Shown here: positions 27,300 through 35,627 of the stretch, piece after piece
Layout: each line of letters starts with the position of its first letter
Position numbering within the stretch: position 1 is the first letter of the stretch
From: Sphingomonas sp.
GTDB taxonomy: Bacteria > Pseudomonadota > Alphaproteobacteria > Sphingomonadales > Sphingomonadaceae
DNA: 64,000 nucleotides
Direction: 5' to 3'
NCBI RefSeq assembly: GCF_019635515.1
Contig: NZ_JAHBZI010000001.1
Span: 1,612,001-1,676,000, forward strand
Program-made: the position numbers and the translations under genes
Notes under the pieces: generated by a model
Seen by the model: the letters and a program-made list of their open reading frames with translations, nothing else
Told to the model about the DNA's origin: nothing
Database searches by the model: none

Positions 27300-28529
27300 T
27301 CATTCGCGCTTCGCTTCCGGCGCGAGGATCGCCCGGGCATTGGCGCTGTCGCGGACCAGCCTGCCGAACAGCCGCGCGCTTTCGGTGGAAGCGGTGTCGG
27401 CGTCGTGCACCACCGCCGAGAATTGCAGGAAGCTGTGGGTCAGCGAGGCATAGTTGGCGTAGCGGACCGGTACGCCGTCCGTCCGCAGCCGCTCGGCGAA
27501 CCTGCGGCCGGAATCGCGCAAGATGTCGAAGCCGGCGGTGGCGACGATTGCCGGCGGCAACCCGGCCAGACTTGGGGCATTGGCCGGGTTCATGAACGCA
27601 TCGGCTTCCCGGATGCGGTCGCGGCCATAGTCCTTGAACACGCGCGGCAGGATGAACTCGATGAACGCGCTGTCCAGCGCATAGCCCTTGCCGAACAAGG
27701 TATAAGACGGATCCTCCTGGGGCAGCCCAGCGCCGGGATAGAATAGCAGCATCGCGGCGGGAACGGGCTTGCCGGCCTTGATCTGCCGTTGGGCGATGTT
27801 GATGGCGACATGGCCCCCCGCGCTGTCGCCGCCAACCCCGACCCGTGCCGGATCCCCGCCGAACGACGCCGCATTGGCGCGTGCCCACAGATAGGCATCC
27901 TCGCCGTCATCGCTGGCGGCGGGATAGGGGTGTTCGGGCGCAAGACGGTAATCGACGGTGACGACGATCGCCCGCGCCTCGTTGGCGAGGAGGCGCGATA
28001 CCCGGTCATGCGAAGCGATGCTGGCGAAGATCCAGCCGCCGCCATGATGATAGACCAGCACGGGCAATGGCCCCTCGCCCTCGACCTTCGGCCGATAGAT
28101 GCGGACAGGAATGGGCCCGCCGCGCCCGTTGACGGTCCGGTCCTCGACCTGCGCCATTTCCGGCGTGACCTTCGTGAAGAGCCGCCATTCGCGATCGACA
28201 CCATGCCGGATGAATGCCCGGCCCCATGGCGTCGCGAAGATCAGCGGCGCCGAGCGCATCACCCACGGCGCGGCCGGGCGGCGTTGCTCCACCATATATT
28301 GCAGCTTGGGATCGAGGGTCTGGCCGTCGACGGTTTCCCTGGGACCCTTGAGGTGCGTCGCGAACCAGCTTTCCGGCTGCGAATAAAAGGCGAGTTGCTC
28401 GCGCTCCTCCTTGGTCGGTACGAAAGGTTCGACCGGTCGCACGCTCGCCGCGAACCACATTTGCAGCGCGACGAATGCCAACACCAGCAAAACGACGACG
28501 CCGCCCAGCGTCCACACCGCAATCTTCAT
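27300..28529 (-). CDS. Membrane-anchored HSL-family alpha/beta hydrolase (esterase)
   Basis: The 409-residue protein begins with one hydrophobic anchor (about residues 4-24). A hormone-sensitive-lipase-type hydrolase follows: the oxyanion motif YHHGGGWIF, then VDYRLAPEHPYPAA, and the nucleophile elbow GVGGDSAGGHVA with the Ser near residue 236. The acid and His lie toward the C-terminus (DILRDSGRRFAERL, then SLTHSF). Such enzymes hydrolyse short acyl esters; the anchor places the catalytic domain at the membrane, probably on the periplasmic side. It is separated from the divergent gene at 28693 by 163 nt. Confidence 0.85.
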   Translation of the reverse strand: MKIAVWTLGGVVVLLVLAFVALQMWFAASVRPVEPFVPTKEEREQLAFYSQPESWFATHLKGPRETVDGQTLDPKLQYMVEQRRPAAPWVMRSAPLIFATPWGRAFIRHGVDREWRLFTKVTPEMAQVEDRTVNGRGGPIPVRIYRPKVEGEGPLPVLVYHHGGGWIFASIASHDRVSRLLANEARAIVVTVDYRLAPEHPYPAASDDGEDAYLWARANAASFGGDPARVGVGGDSAGGHVAINIAQRQIKAGKPVPAAMLLFYPGAGLPQEDPSYTLFGKGYALDSAFIEFILPRVFKDYGRDRIREADAFMNPANAPSLAGLPPAIVATAGFDILRDSGRRFAERLRTDGVPVRYANYASLTHSFLQFSAVVHDADTASTESARLFGRLVRDSANARAILAPEAKRE

Positions 28530-28636
28530 ACGCGACCTCCCCTTCTCCGCGCTGATACCCTGCGCGGAGACGAACCCGCGATGCCGCCTTCCGCGAGCCT
28601 GTCGATCGCGCCGGAAAGTCTGTTAAGCTTATTGCG

Positions 28637-28649
28637 ATTGACTATCAAT
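28637..28649. promoter_or_regulatory. Palindromic operator candidate, Fur-box-like
   Basis: ATTGA-CTA-TCAAT is a perfect 13-nt inverted repeat in the divergent gap between the esterase and the gene at 28693. Read on the minus strand with its flank (TTGATAGTCAATCGC), it agrees with the classical Fur-box core ATGATAATCATTATC at 10 of 15 positions. It lies 44 nt before ATG 28693, a suitable place for a repressor site. Identity of the regulator is inference. Confidence 0.35.
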
Positions 28650-28692
28650 AGCGAACTCGCGACACTTTCCTTCTGGATTCGCAGGAGTCGTC

Positions 28693-29121
28693 ATGTCCGT
28701 CAGTGCCACGCTTTCCACCGCCCTTCCCGCCCTCCAGCCCGAGGATGCGGGCGCGCGCCTGTTCCTGTTCGGCGTGCGGCAGATGGGGATGCACGGTCTG
28801 CACGATGCCTGCGCGGCGCACGCGTTCGTCACCGCCTTCGGCAAGGATTTCCAGCGCCCGCTGATCCTGCTGCGCGCACTGATGCAGGAAATGTCGGCGA
28901 TCTCGGCGGGACCGATCCAGATCGCGCCATGGTGCTGCCCACGCATGACCGCGGCGGAGGCGGCGTTGCTCGAAGTCATCGGCCGCGTCCGCACCCATCC
29001 GCAATCGGCGGCGATGCTGCTCGCCGATATGCTCGGGATCCGCGATGCCACCGGCGTGCTCGTCACCGCCCACGCGCTCGCCAATGCCTTTGCCGATCTG
29101 GCGCTGCCGCTCGGCGACTAA
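28693..29121 (+). CDS. Hypothetical protein, probably DUF6628-type
   Basis: The 142-residue product is soluble and mostly helical. It has paired motifs RLFLFGVRQMGMHGLHDACAA and PWCCPRMTAAEAALLEVI, with several Cys and His residues that could bind a metal. It resembles a short protein family seen in sphingomonads (DUF6628), recalled rather than searched. No function is established. A GCAGGAG-like element precedes ATG 28693, and the promoter region holds the Fur-box-like palindrome, so an iron link is possible. Its stop overlaps that of the convergent DUF2939 gene. Confidence 0.65.
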   Translation: MSVSATLSTALPALQPEDAGARLFLFGVRQMGMHGLHDACAAHAFVTAFGKDFQRPLILLRALMQEMSAISAGPIQIAPWCCPRMTAAEAALLEVIGRVRTHPQSAAMLLADMLGIRDATGVLVTAHALANAFADLALPLGD

Positions 29122-29615
29122 CCCAGTGTTTCCGGCGGCAGTTCGATATCGCTCAGCATCCAGGTCGCGCCCTTCAGCTTGAAGATCAGCGCGCCGGGTT
29201 TGCCGTCGCGGCGCACCAGGCGAAACTGGCCGGGGCCGTCCCGACGCATCATCATGTCGTCGGCCTTGAGCTTGACGGTGCCCGGCCGCGCCTCTCCCGC
29301 CAGCGGCGCGGCGGCGAAGATCAGGCGCATCCCTTCGGGCGTCAGGGCGATATCCACCAGCCGGTCGGCCAGCCCGCCCGCCACCAGCGCGCCGAGCACG
29401 CCCTCGTCACGCACGCCGCTGTCCATCCGGGCGCGCAGCCGGCGCTTCATGCTGTCGCGAAGCGCGGTGTAATCGACGTGCCGCGACAGCGTATCGATGT
29501 CACGCGCCTCGGCGGCCTCCTTCATCGATTGCAGGGTCCACCACGGCGACCCCCAATACCAGCCGCCCGCGAGCAGGGCCGCGATCAGCAGCAGCGCGAT
29601 CAGGATCCTTTTCAT
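29118..29615 (-). CDS. DUF2939 domain protein
   Basis: The 165-residue protein has an N-terminal membrane anchor (about residues 4-21). It continues with WGSPWWTLQSMKEAAEARDIDTLSRHVDYTALRDSMK, a run typical of DUF2939 proteins, and a C-terminal beta region (RLVRRDGKPGALIFKLKGATWMLSDI). Family function is unknown. It overlaps the TPR gene upstream by 4 nt, so both are probably translated together, and both have membrane-anchored N-termini. Confidence 0.8.
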   Translation of the reverse strand: MKRILIALLLIAALLAGGWYWGSPWWTLQSMKEAAEARDIDTLSRHVDYTALRDSMKRRLRARMDSGVRDEGVLGALVAGGLADRLVDIALTPEGMRLIFAAAPLAGEARPGTVKLKADDMMMRRDGPGQFRLVRRDGKPGALIFKLKGATWMLSDIELPPETLG

Positions 29616-30364
29616 GCTTGCCCCCTCAACCGGGCGAGCGTTTCGCTGGCCCAGCGATACATGTCCGCATCCGCCGCACGCTGCGTCCGGTCGAGGCGCT
29701 TCATCCGGCTCTCGACCTCCTCCAGCACCGCCGTCGCCCGCCGGTCCCAGCCTTCGGCGAGCAGCAACGCGGCGTAGCGGCAGCGCGCCTCCTCGCCGGT
29801 GATGCGGGTGACGATATCCTCATAGATCGCCAGCGCCTCGGCGTTGCGCCCGAGATGTTCGAGCGCCTTGGCGCGGAGCAGGGCGCGGCTATCCTTCTCG
29901 CTCTGCCCCGCCGGTTCCGGAATCGCGTCGAGCAGCGCCAGCGTCTCGGCGCCCTGCCCGGTCTCGTAGAGCGACGCGGCGAGCTTGCCCTGCGTGCGCA
30001 GATCGGGTTCGCCCGCGGTCATGCGGATGCTCTCGCGGTAGAGCGGGATCGCTTCGTCGTGCCGCCCGAGCGCCGCCAGCGCCTCGGCGACATGCAGCCG
30101 GTTGGCGGCGGTATCGGCCAGATCGAGCGCGTCTCTCGCGGCGCGCAATTCGCGCTCCGGGTCCATCAGCGCGACGACATTGCTCTTCGCCGCGCGGACA
30201 TGGCGGTTCCCGCCGAGCCCCGGCAATATCTCGACGAAGAAATAGGCCAGCGGTCCGGCCACCGGCAGGAAAATCAGGGCCGACAGCCAGATCGGATTGC
30301 GGCCGTTGCGCATCAAATGAACGATGCACAAGACGCTCAGGCCGATGACCGCCAGATACGGCAT
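29612..30364 (-). CDS. Membrane-anchored tetratricopeptide-repeat protein
   Basis: The 250-residue product has two hydrophobic segments at the N-terminus (about residues 3-19 and 26-47). Helical repeats then fit the TPR pattern, for example NRLHVAEALAALGRHDEAI and ALEHLGRNAEALAIYEDIV. TPR arrays bind partner proteins; the partner is unknown. ATG 30364 gives the natural membrane start and shares one base with the stop of the AmpG-type gene. The order ampG-type, TPR, DUF2939 on the minus strand looks like one operon. Confidence 0.78.
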   Translation of the reverse strand: MPYLAVIGLSVLCIVHLMRNGRNPIWLSALIFLPVAGPLAYFFVEILPGLGGNRHVRAAKSNVVALMDPERELRAARDALDLADTAANRLHVAEALAALGRHDEAIPLYRESIRMTAGEPDLRTQGKLAASLYETGQGAETLALLDAIPEPAGQSEKDSRALLRAKALEHLGRNAEALAIYEDIVTRITGEEARCRYAALLLAEGWDRRATAVLEEVESRMKRLDRTQRAADADMYRWASETLARLRGQA

Positions 30365-32016
30365 CAGACCGCGGCTTCCTCCACCGGCAGCGTCGGCTCG
30401 GTCGCCTCGCGCGGCCCCCGCGCCCATTCGATCGCGACCAGCACCACCGCGATCATGCCGAGGCCGGCGGTGATCAGGAAGACATTGGCATAGCCATATC
30501 GCTCGATCGCCTCGCCGATCGATGCGCGGCCGAGCGCGCCGACCAGGAAGGTCATCGATGACAGCAGCGCATATTGCACCGCGCTATACTCGCGCGAAAC
30601 GATCGACGAGATATAGGCGATGAACGCCGTGCCGGCGAGACCGCCGGCGATATTCTCACCGGTGATGCCGATCAGCAGCCGCATCATCCGCGGCTCGACG
30701 CCGACATGATCGAGCATGAACAGATGCATGAAGCCATCGATGCCCGCGCCGCCCGCCGCGAGATCGGCGAACAGCAGGTTCGATGCCGCGGCGACGATCC
30801 CGCCGAGCAGCAAGGTCGGCATCCGCCCGATCGTCGCCAGCAGCACGCCGCCGATCACCACGCCGAGCGTCGTCATCAGCACCCCGACGATCTTCGAGGC
30901 GATCGCCACCTCGTCGTTCGTGTAATGAAGGAAATCGAGGTAGAAGGGGAAGGCGAACGGCGCCCAGATCGAGTCCGCGATCCGGTAGAGCAGGATCAGC
31001 GCCAGCACCAGGATCGCCCCCCAGCGCAGCCGCGAGACGATCTCGGCCAGCGGCAGGATCAAAGCGCGATAGCTGTGGTTCGCCGCCATCTGCGCGCCCG
31101 ATACCTTGTGCGCTTCGGACACGTGCTGCGGCAGCCGGTTGGTCCAGGCCGAGACGATGGCGGGGATGATGACCGTCGCGACGATGATCCACGGGCCGAT
31201 ATATTTGGTGAAATCGGTCGCGCTCATCCTGGTGACGCCGGGCACCGCCGGCTGCAATGCCGAGGCCATGAAGTCGCCGAGCATGTAGATCGCCCAGGCC
31301 CAGCACACCGCGACGATCGCCAGCGCGATGGTCCGTTCCTTCTGGTTCGGCACGCGATGTCCCGCCAGCGGCGAATCCGCCGCGCTCTCGTCGCGCGCTA
31401 CCTCCGGCGTGAACAGCGTCATCGCCACTGCACCGAGCATCGCGAAGCCGAAGCCGACATAGACGATCGGCCAGCTCAGCCGCGCCGCCAGCACCAATGC
31501 CAGCGCCCCGCCGGTCAGCGCCGCGAAGCGGTTGCCGAGCTGGTAGATCGCCGAAAGCAGATCGACCGTCGCGGTCTCGTCGGCGATCTCGATGCGCCAC
31601 GCGTCGATCACCACGTCCTGCGTCGCGGAGAGGAAAGCGGCGATCACCGCGAGGATCGCGAACGTGCCGATCGCGGTCAGCGGATCGGTTGCGGCCAGCC
31701 CCCAGAGCAGGATCGCCAGCGCGCCCTGACACAATACCAGCCACGAGCGCCGCCGCCCGAGCTTGCCGAGCACCGGCAATCGCGCGCGATCGACGAGCGG
31801 CGACCACAGGAATTTGAAGGCATAAGCCAGCCCGACCCAGGACAGCACGCCGATCGTCGCGAGGCTGATCTTGAGCTCGCCCAGCCACGCATTGAGCGTG
31901 CCGATCAGCAGCACGAAGGGCAGCCCCGAGGCGAAGCCGAGCACCAGCATCGCGCCGGTCTTGCGGTTGGTCATCGCCGCCTTGAGCAGGCCCCAGCCCT
32001 TTGGTTTGTCGGTCAA
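30364..32016 (-). CDS. AmpG-type muropeptide MFS permease
   Basis: The 550-residue major-facilitator protein has the AmpG-like N-terminus LGFASGLPFVLLIGTLNAWL, the loop SPLVDRARLPVLGKLGRRRSW and many membrane segments. AmpG imports GlcNAc-anhydroMurNAc muropeptides for cell-wall recycling. The length is in the larger AmpG range, with a long central loop near residues 215-235. The start is a TTG at 32016 with a GGGGG element 7 nt upstream; ATG 31974, 14 codons later, is the alternative. It is divergent from the Rieske oxygenase gene, 57 nt apart. Confidence 0.82.
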   Translation of the reverse strand: MTDKPKGWGLLKAAMTNRKTGAMLVLGFASGLPFVLLIGTLNAWLGELKISLATIGVLSWVGLAYAFKFLWSPLVDRARLPVLGKLGRRRSWLVLCQGALAILLWGLAATDPLTAIGTFAILAVIAAFLSATQDVVIDAWRIEIADETATVDLLSAIYQLGNRFAALTGGALALVLAARLSWPIVYVGFGFAMLGAVAMTLFTPEVARDESAADSPLAGHRVPNQKERTIALAIVAVCWAWAIYMLGDFMASALQPAVPGVTRMSATDFTKYIGPWIIVATVIIPAIVSAWTNRLPQHVSEAHKVSGAQMAANHSYRALILPLAEIVSRLRWGAILVLALILLYRIADSIWAPFAFPFYLDFLHYTNDEVAIASKIVGVLMTTLGVVIGGVLLATIGRMPTLLLGGIVAAASNLLFADLAAGGAGIDGFMHLFMLDHVGVEPRMMRLLIGITGENIAGGLAGTAFIAYISSIVSREYSAVQYALLSSMTFLVGALGRASIGEAIERYGYANVFLITAGLGMIAVVLVAIEWARGPREATEPTLPVEEAAV

Positions 32017-32073
32017 CGCTTGCCCCCTGCGGTTTTCGCGCCGAAACTAGCGCAAAAGCGGGAGAGGACAAGG

Positions 32074-33189
32074 ATGAACGCGCCGACCCAGGGCCAGCTC
32101 GCGCTCGCCGCCGCGCTCGCGGCCGGCGGCACCAAAAGCGATGGCGCGATCACCCATGTCGATGCAGCGGCATACACGTGTCCGCAGCGCTTCGAGGCCG
32201 AGCGTGACCGCATCTTTCGCCGCGTGCCGCTCGTCATCGCCCCTTCGGCGCTGCTGCCGGAGAATAACATGGCCGTGCCGCATGACGGCTTCGGCAAGCC
32301 GCTGCTGATCGCCCGCGACGGGCAAGGCCAGGCGCATGTCTTCCTCAACGTCTGCCGCCACCGCGGCACCCGGCTGGTCGAGGGTTGCGACCTCGTCAAG
32401 GCCCCGCGCCTCGTCTGCCCCTATCATGCCTGGACCTATGCGCTCGACGGCCGGCTGACCGGCCTGCCCCGCCCCGACAGCTTTCCCGGTCTCGACAAGG
32501 GCGAGCACAACCTCAGGCGCCTGCCGACCCGCGAAGCTGGCGGGCTGATCTGGTTTTCCTTCGATGAGGAGGCCGATTTCAGCGAAGCCGAAACGCTGGC
32601 CCGCGATTTCGAGGCCTTTGATCTCGCCGGCCAGTATCATTTCCGCCGCCGCACCCATGCCGTGCGGGCGAACTGGAAGCTGATCATGGATGCCTTTCTG
32701 GAAGGCTATCACATCCAGCGCCTCCACGCCGGCACCATCGCCCCCTTCTTTCAGGACGGCGTTTCCACCGCCGACACGATCGGCCCGCACCAGCGCTCGG
32801 CAGTCGGTCGCGAGGGCGTGCTGGACTCGAACGACTGGGCGACGCTGCGCGCGGCGATCACCTACACCTATCAGATGTTCCCCGGCGCGGTGCTGATCGT
32901 CAGCCCTGATTATATCAACCTGATGGTGCTGATGCCGCAGGCCGAGGATCGTGTGCTGGTCGAGGATTTCATGCTGATCCCCGAAGCCCCCGCCACCGAA
33001 AAGGCGTTGGCGCATTGGGAGCGCAGCTGGGATCTGCTCGACAAGGGCGTGTTCGCCGCGGAGGATTTCCGTGCCTGCGAGCTCGGCCAGCAGGGCCTGT
33101 CGTCAGGGTCGATCGAGCGCCTGACCCTTGGCACCCTCGAACGCGGTATCCGCCACTTCCACGATGCGGTGGAAAATGCGCTGAAATAA
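32074..33189 (+). CDS. Rieske-type aromatic ring-hydroxylating oxygenase, alpha subunit
   Basis: The 371-residue protein has a Rieske 2Fe-2S domain with C94 and H96 in NVCRHRG and C115 and H118 in VCPYHAW. A catalytic SRPBCC domain follows, whose mononuclear iron ligands include H213 and H218 in EGYHIQRLH. Such enzymes hydroxylate aromatic or quaternary-amine substrates using electrons from a separate reductase. No reductase or ferredoxin gene is adjacent, so the partner must be elsewhere. ATG 32074 has a GGAGAGGACAAGG leader. Substrate unknown. Confidence 0.87.
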   Translation: MNAPTQGQLALAAALAAGGTKSDGAITHVDAAAYTCPQRFEAERDRIFRRVPLVIAPSALLPENNMAVPHDGFGKPLLIARDGQGQAHVFLNVCRHRGTRLVEGCDLVKAPRLVCPYHAWTYALDGRLTGLPRPDSFPGLDKGEHNLRRLPTREAGGLIWFSFDEEADFSEAETLARDFEAFDLAGQYHFRRRTHAVRANWKLIMDAFLEGYHIQRLHAGTIAPFFQDGVSTADTIGPHQRSAVGREGVLDSNDWATLRAAITYTYQMFPGAVLIVSPDYINLMVLMPQAEDRVLVEDFMLIPEAPATEKALAHWERSWDLLDKGVFAAEDFRACELGQQGLSSGSIERLTLGTLERGIRHFHDAVENALK

Positions 33190-33191
33190 TG

Positions 33192-33270
33192 GTGCTCCCG
33201 CGAAAGCGGGAGCCTGGGATTACTCAGCGTTGACCTTTGTTGCCCTGGGCTCCTGCTTTCGCGGGAGCGC
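33192..33270. repeat. Paired-arm palindrome, CCCGCGAAAGCGGG family
   Basis: The left arm GTGCTCCCGCGAAAGCGGGA and the complement of the right arm GCGCTCCCGCGAAAGCAGGA enclose a 20-25 nt spacer. Each arm can form its own GAAA-capped hairpin. It fills the convergent junction between the Rieske gene and the response-regulator gene, where it could stop transcription from both sides. It is related to the copies at 5881 and 54503. Confidence 0.9.
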
Positions 33271-33707
33271 TAGGCGACCTTCGCGAACAAGCTGAACCCG
33301 CCCGGCAATTTACGCGGTACCTTGCGGCCCTCGATCACCGCCTCGACGGCATTGATCGCCGCGAGCAGATCGCGCTGGGGATAGGGCTTGGACAGGCACC
33401 CCGCCGCGAATTCCTTCGCCTCGCCCGGGCAATTGCCGGTGACGAACATCACGGTGATCCCGCGGCCATGCGCCGCCCGCGCCACATCGATGCCGCTGCC
33501 GTCGGACAGGCTGACATCGACGAGCAGCAGGTCGAGATCCTCCTCGTTGTCCAGCAGCCGCATCGCGTCGGTCACCGAATCCACGGTGCCGACGATCTCA
33601 AAGCCTTCGCCATTGAGGAAATGTTCGTTGTCGAACGCCACCAGCGGCTCGTCCTCGACGATAAGGATTCGCGCGACCCGTCGCGTCTTCTTGCCACCGA
33701 ACAACAT
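33270..33707 (-). CDS. Single-domain response regulator
   Basis: The 145-residue protein is a receiver domain without an output domain. The acidic pocket is E18/D19, the phosphorylated Asp is D64 in LLLVDVSLSDG, and the conserved Lys is K107 in CLSKPY. The N-terminus (MLFGGKKTRR) is basic and the C-terminal tail is short. Single-domain regulators of this kind act as phosphate carriers or sinks in alphaproteobacterial stress networks. No kinase is adjacent. It is divergent from the pseudouridine synthase gene. Confidence 0.88.
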   Translation of the reverse strand: MLFGGKKTRRVARILIVEDEPLVAFDNEHFLNGEGFEIVGTVDSVTDAMRLLDNEEDLDLLLVDVSLSDGSGIDVARAAHGRGITVMFVTGNCPGEAKEFAAGCLSKPYPQRDLLAAINAVEAVIEGRKVPRKLPGGFSLFAKVA

Positions 33708-33807
33708 TCGTTACGCTCTCACCCGAACTGTCCGTTCCATAACGCGCAAAACGTTTTCCGGGCGCAATAATTTTTGCGACTGCGGACACAATCGCTATAT
33801 CGCCCGC

Positions 33808-35091
33808 GTGCCCCCATCAAAAACCAATGAGCCCGCCCGGGAAGGGCCCAATGCCGGTCAGCGCATCGCCAAGTTGCTGGCCCGTGCCGGAATCGCGTCG
33901 CGCCGAGAAGTCGAGCGGATGATCGCCGATGGCCGCGTCGCCGTGAACGGCAAGACGCTCGACACGCCGGCCACCGTGCTGACCTCGCTCGACGGCGTCA
34001 CCGTCGATGGCAATCCGGTCGCCGCGCCCGAGGCCGCGCGCCTGTTCCGCTATCACAAGTCCGCCGGGCTGCTCACCGCCGAGCGCGATTTCACCGGGCG
34101 GATGACGATCTACGATCGCATGCCCGCCGGACTGCCACGGGTAATGCCGGTCGGCCGCCTCGATCTCAACACCGAGGGGCTGTTGCTGCTCACCAATGAC
34201 GGCGAGCTCAAGCGCCAGCTCGAGCTGCCTTCGGTTGGCGTCGAGCGCACCTATCGCGCCCGTGCCTATGGCCAGATCAGCCAGGAGCAGCTTGAGGATC
34301 TGATGCTCGGCATCGAGATCGAGGGCGTCCGCTATGGCCCGATCAACGCCAATATCGAGCGGCGCACCGGCGCCAATGTGTGGATCGAGATGACGCTCAC
34401 GGAAGGCAAGAACCGTGAAGTGCGCCGCGTGCTCGAATATCTCGGGCTCGAGGTCAGCCGCCTGATCCGCACCCGCTACGGCCCGTTCTGGCTCGGCGAC
34501 CTGCCGGTCGGCGATGTCGACGAGATCCGCCAGAACGACCTCGCCACCTTCCGCACGGTGGTGTCGAAGCCCGGCGGCGGCAAGGCGGCGTCGAACCTGC
34601 AATTCGCGGTGCGCCAGCGCGTGCCTGAAGCGAAGCCGAAACCCGAACCGGTGCCGGCCGGCCGCGAGCCCGATGGCCGGCGCACGCGGGCCAAGGCGCC
34701 TGCTCGTCCGCGCGTATCGGCCAGCCCGCGCGCCGAGCCGGTCGAACCGCGCTTCACCCCGCGTGGTGCCCCGCCGCGTAGCGAGCGACCGTTGCGCGAA
34801 GATGGCCCGGCGCGCCGTGGCCCGGCACGCGGCGCTGCTGGCGAAGCGCGGTTCACGCCGCGCGTGACCCCCGATCGCGCCGCCGAGCGTCCCGCTCGCA
34901 GCGAACGCCCTGCTCGCGACGAGAAGATCGCCAAGCCGGCCCGTGCCGCGCGAGCCCGTGCCCACCGCGATACGCTGGAGCCCCGTGCACCCCGTCCCGG
35001 CGGCGACCGCCCGGCCAAGGGTCCGTCCGGCGGACGCGGCAAGCCTTCGCGCCCTGGCAAACCCGCGCGGCCACCGCGCACCCGTAAATGA
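33808..35091 (+). CDS. RluB-type 23S rRNA pseudouridine synthase with long basic tail
   Basis: An N-terminal S4 RNA-binding domain (GQRIAKLLARAGIASRREVERMI) is followed by a RsuA/RluB-type catalytic domain with the Asp in GRLDLNTEGLLLL (D119), and RTYRARAYG and GKNREVRRVLEYLGLEVSRLIR blocks. It is predicted to convert a uridine in 23S rRNA. About 160 C-terminal residues are Arg/Pro/Ala-rich and probably disordered. The start is GTG 33808, the only start that keeps the whole S4 domain without running into the divergent regulator; no clear Shine-Dalgarno is seen. It overlaps rsmD by 4 nt. Confidence 0.85.
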   Translation: MPPSKTNEPAREGPNAGQRIAKLLARAGIASRREVERMIADGRVAVNGKTLDTPATVLTSLDGVTVDGNPVAAPEAARLFRYHKSAGLLTAERDFTGRMTIYDRMPAGLPRVMPVGRLDLNTEGLLLLTNDGELKRQLELPSVGVERTYRARAYGQISQEQLEDLMLGIEIEGVRYGPINANIERRTGANVWIEMTLTEGKNREVRRVLEYLGLEVSRLIRTRYGPFWLGDLPVGDVDEIRQNDLATFRTVVSKPGGGKAASNLQFAVRQRVPEAKPKPEPVPAGREPDGRRTRAKAPARPRVSASPRAEPVEPRFTPRGAPPRSERPLREDGPARRGPARGAAGEARFTPRVTPDRAAERPARSERPARDEKIAKPARAARARAHRDTLEPRAPRPGGDRPAKGPSGGRGKPSRPGKPARPPRTRK

Positions 35092-35627
35092 GGATCATCG
35101 CCGGCCAGTGGCGCGGCCGTCCGCTGCTCGCCCCCAAGGGGGACACCACCCGTCCCACCGCCGACCGTACCCGCGAGGCGCTGTTCTCGATGCTTGCCAG
35201 CCGCGTCGGCAGTTTCGAGGATCTGGCGGTCGCCGATCTCTTCGCCGGCTCTGGCGCGCTGGGGCTGGAGGCGCTTTCGCGCGGCGCCGCCTCGTGCCTG
35301 TTCGTCGAGCAGGACAAGGCCGCGATCGACGCGCTCAGGGCCAATATCGCCAGGCTCGGCGCCAAGGGAGCCGATGTCCGCGCCGCTTCGGTGATGACGC
35401 TGGGGCCGGCGGTCAAGCCGCTCGACCTGATCCTGATGGACCCCCCTTACACCACCGGCGCCGGCAGCGTCGCGCTCGACAAGCTCGCCCGCCTTGGCTG
35501 GACCAGCCCCGCCACCTGGGTGAGCATCGAAACCGCCAGGGACGAGGAACCCGAAATCGCCGGCTTCACCGCCGACGCGTCACGCGTCCACGGCAAGGCG
35601 CGGATCACGCTGTTGCGCGCGGCCTGA
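35088..35627 (+). CDS. rsmD: 16S rRNA (guanine-966-N2)-methyltransferase
   Basis: RsmD methylates G966 of 16S rRNA. The 179-residue protein starts MRIIAGQWRGRPLLAPKG, with the TRPTADRTREALFSML block, an SAM-binding DLFAGSGALGLEALSRGA and the catalytic LMDPPY. It is coupled to the pseudouridine synthase by ATGA, which makes a two-gene rRNA modification unit. Its last 23 nt overlap the convergent MFS gene. Confidence 0.94.
   Translation: MRIIAGQWRGRPLLAPKGDTTRPTADRTREALFSMLASRVGSFEDLAVADLFAGSGALGLEALSRGAASCLFVEQDKAAIDALRANIARLGAKGADVRAASVMTLGPAVKPLDLILMDPPYTTGAGSVALDKLARLGWTSPATWVSIETARDEEPEIAGFTADASRVHGKARITLLRAA

Noticed and set aside
28544..28570. Hairpin TCTCCGCG / CGCGGAGA upstream of the esterase
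   Set aside because: It is exact, but it lies in the 5' leader region of the esterase with no riboswitch-like structure; I could not assign a role and do not list it as a feature.
30574..33189. An 871-codon plus-strand open frame covering the AmpG-type gene and the Rieske gene
   Set aside because: The first 500 codons are antisense to a clear permease and Arg/Asp/Gln-rich without any fold; only the part from ATG 32074 is real.
33714..33738. GGAAC upstream of the response regulator on the minus strand
   Set aside because: No CGTT-like element at 16 or 17 nt spacing, and too close to the ATG.
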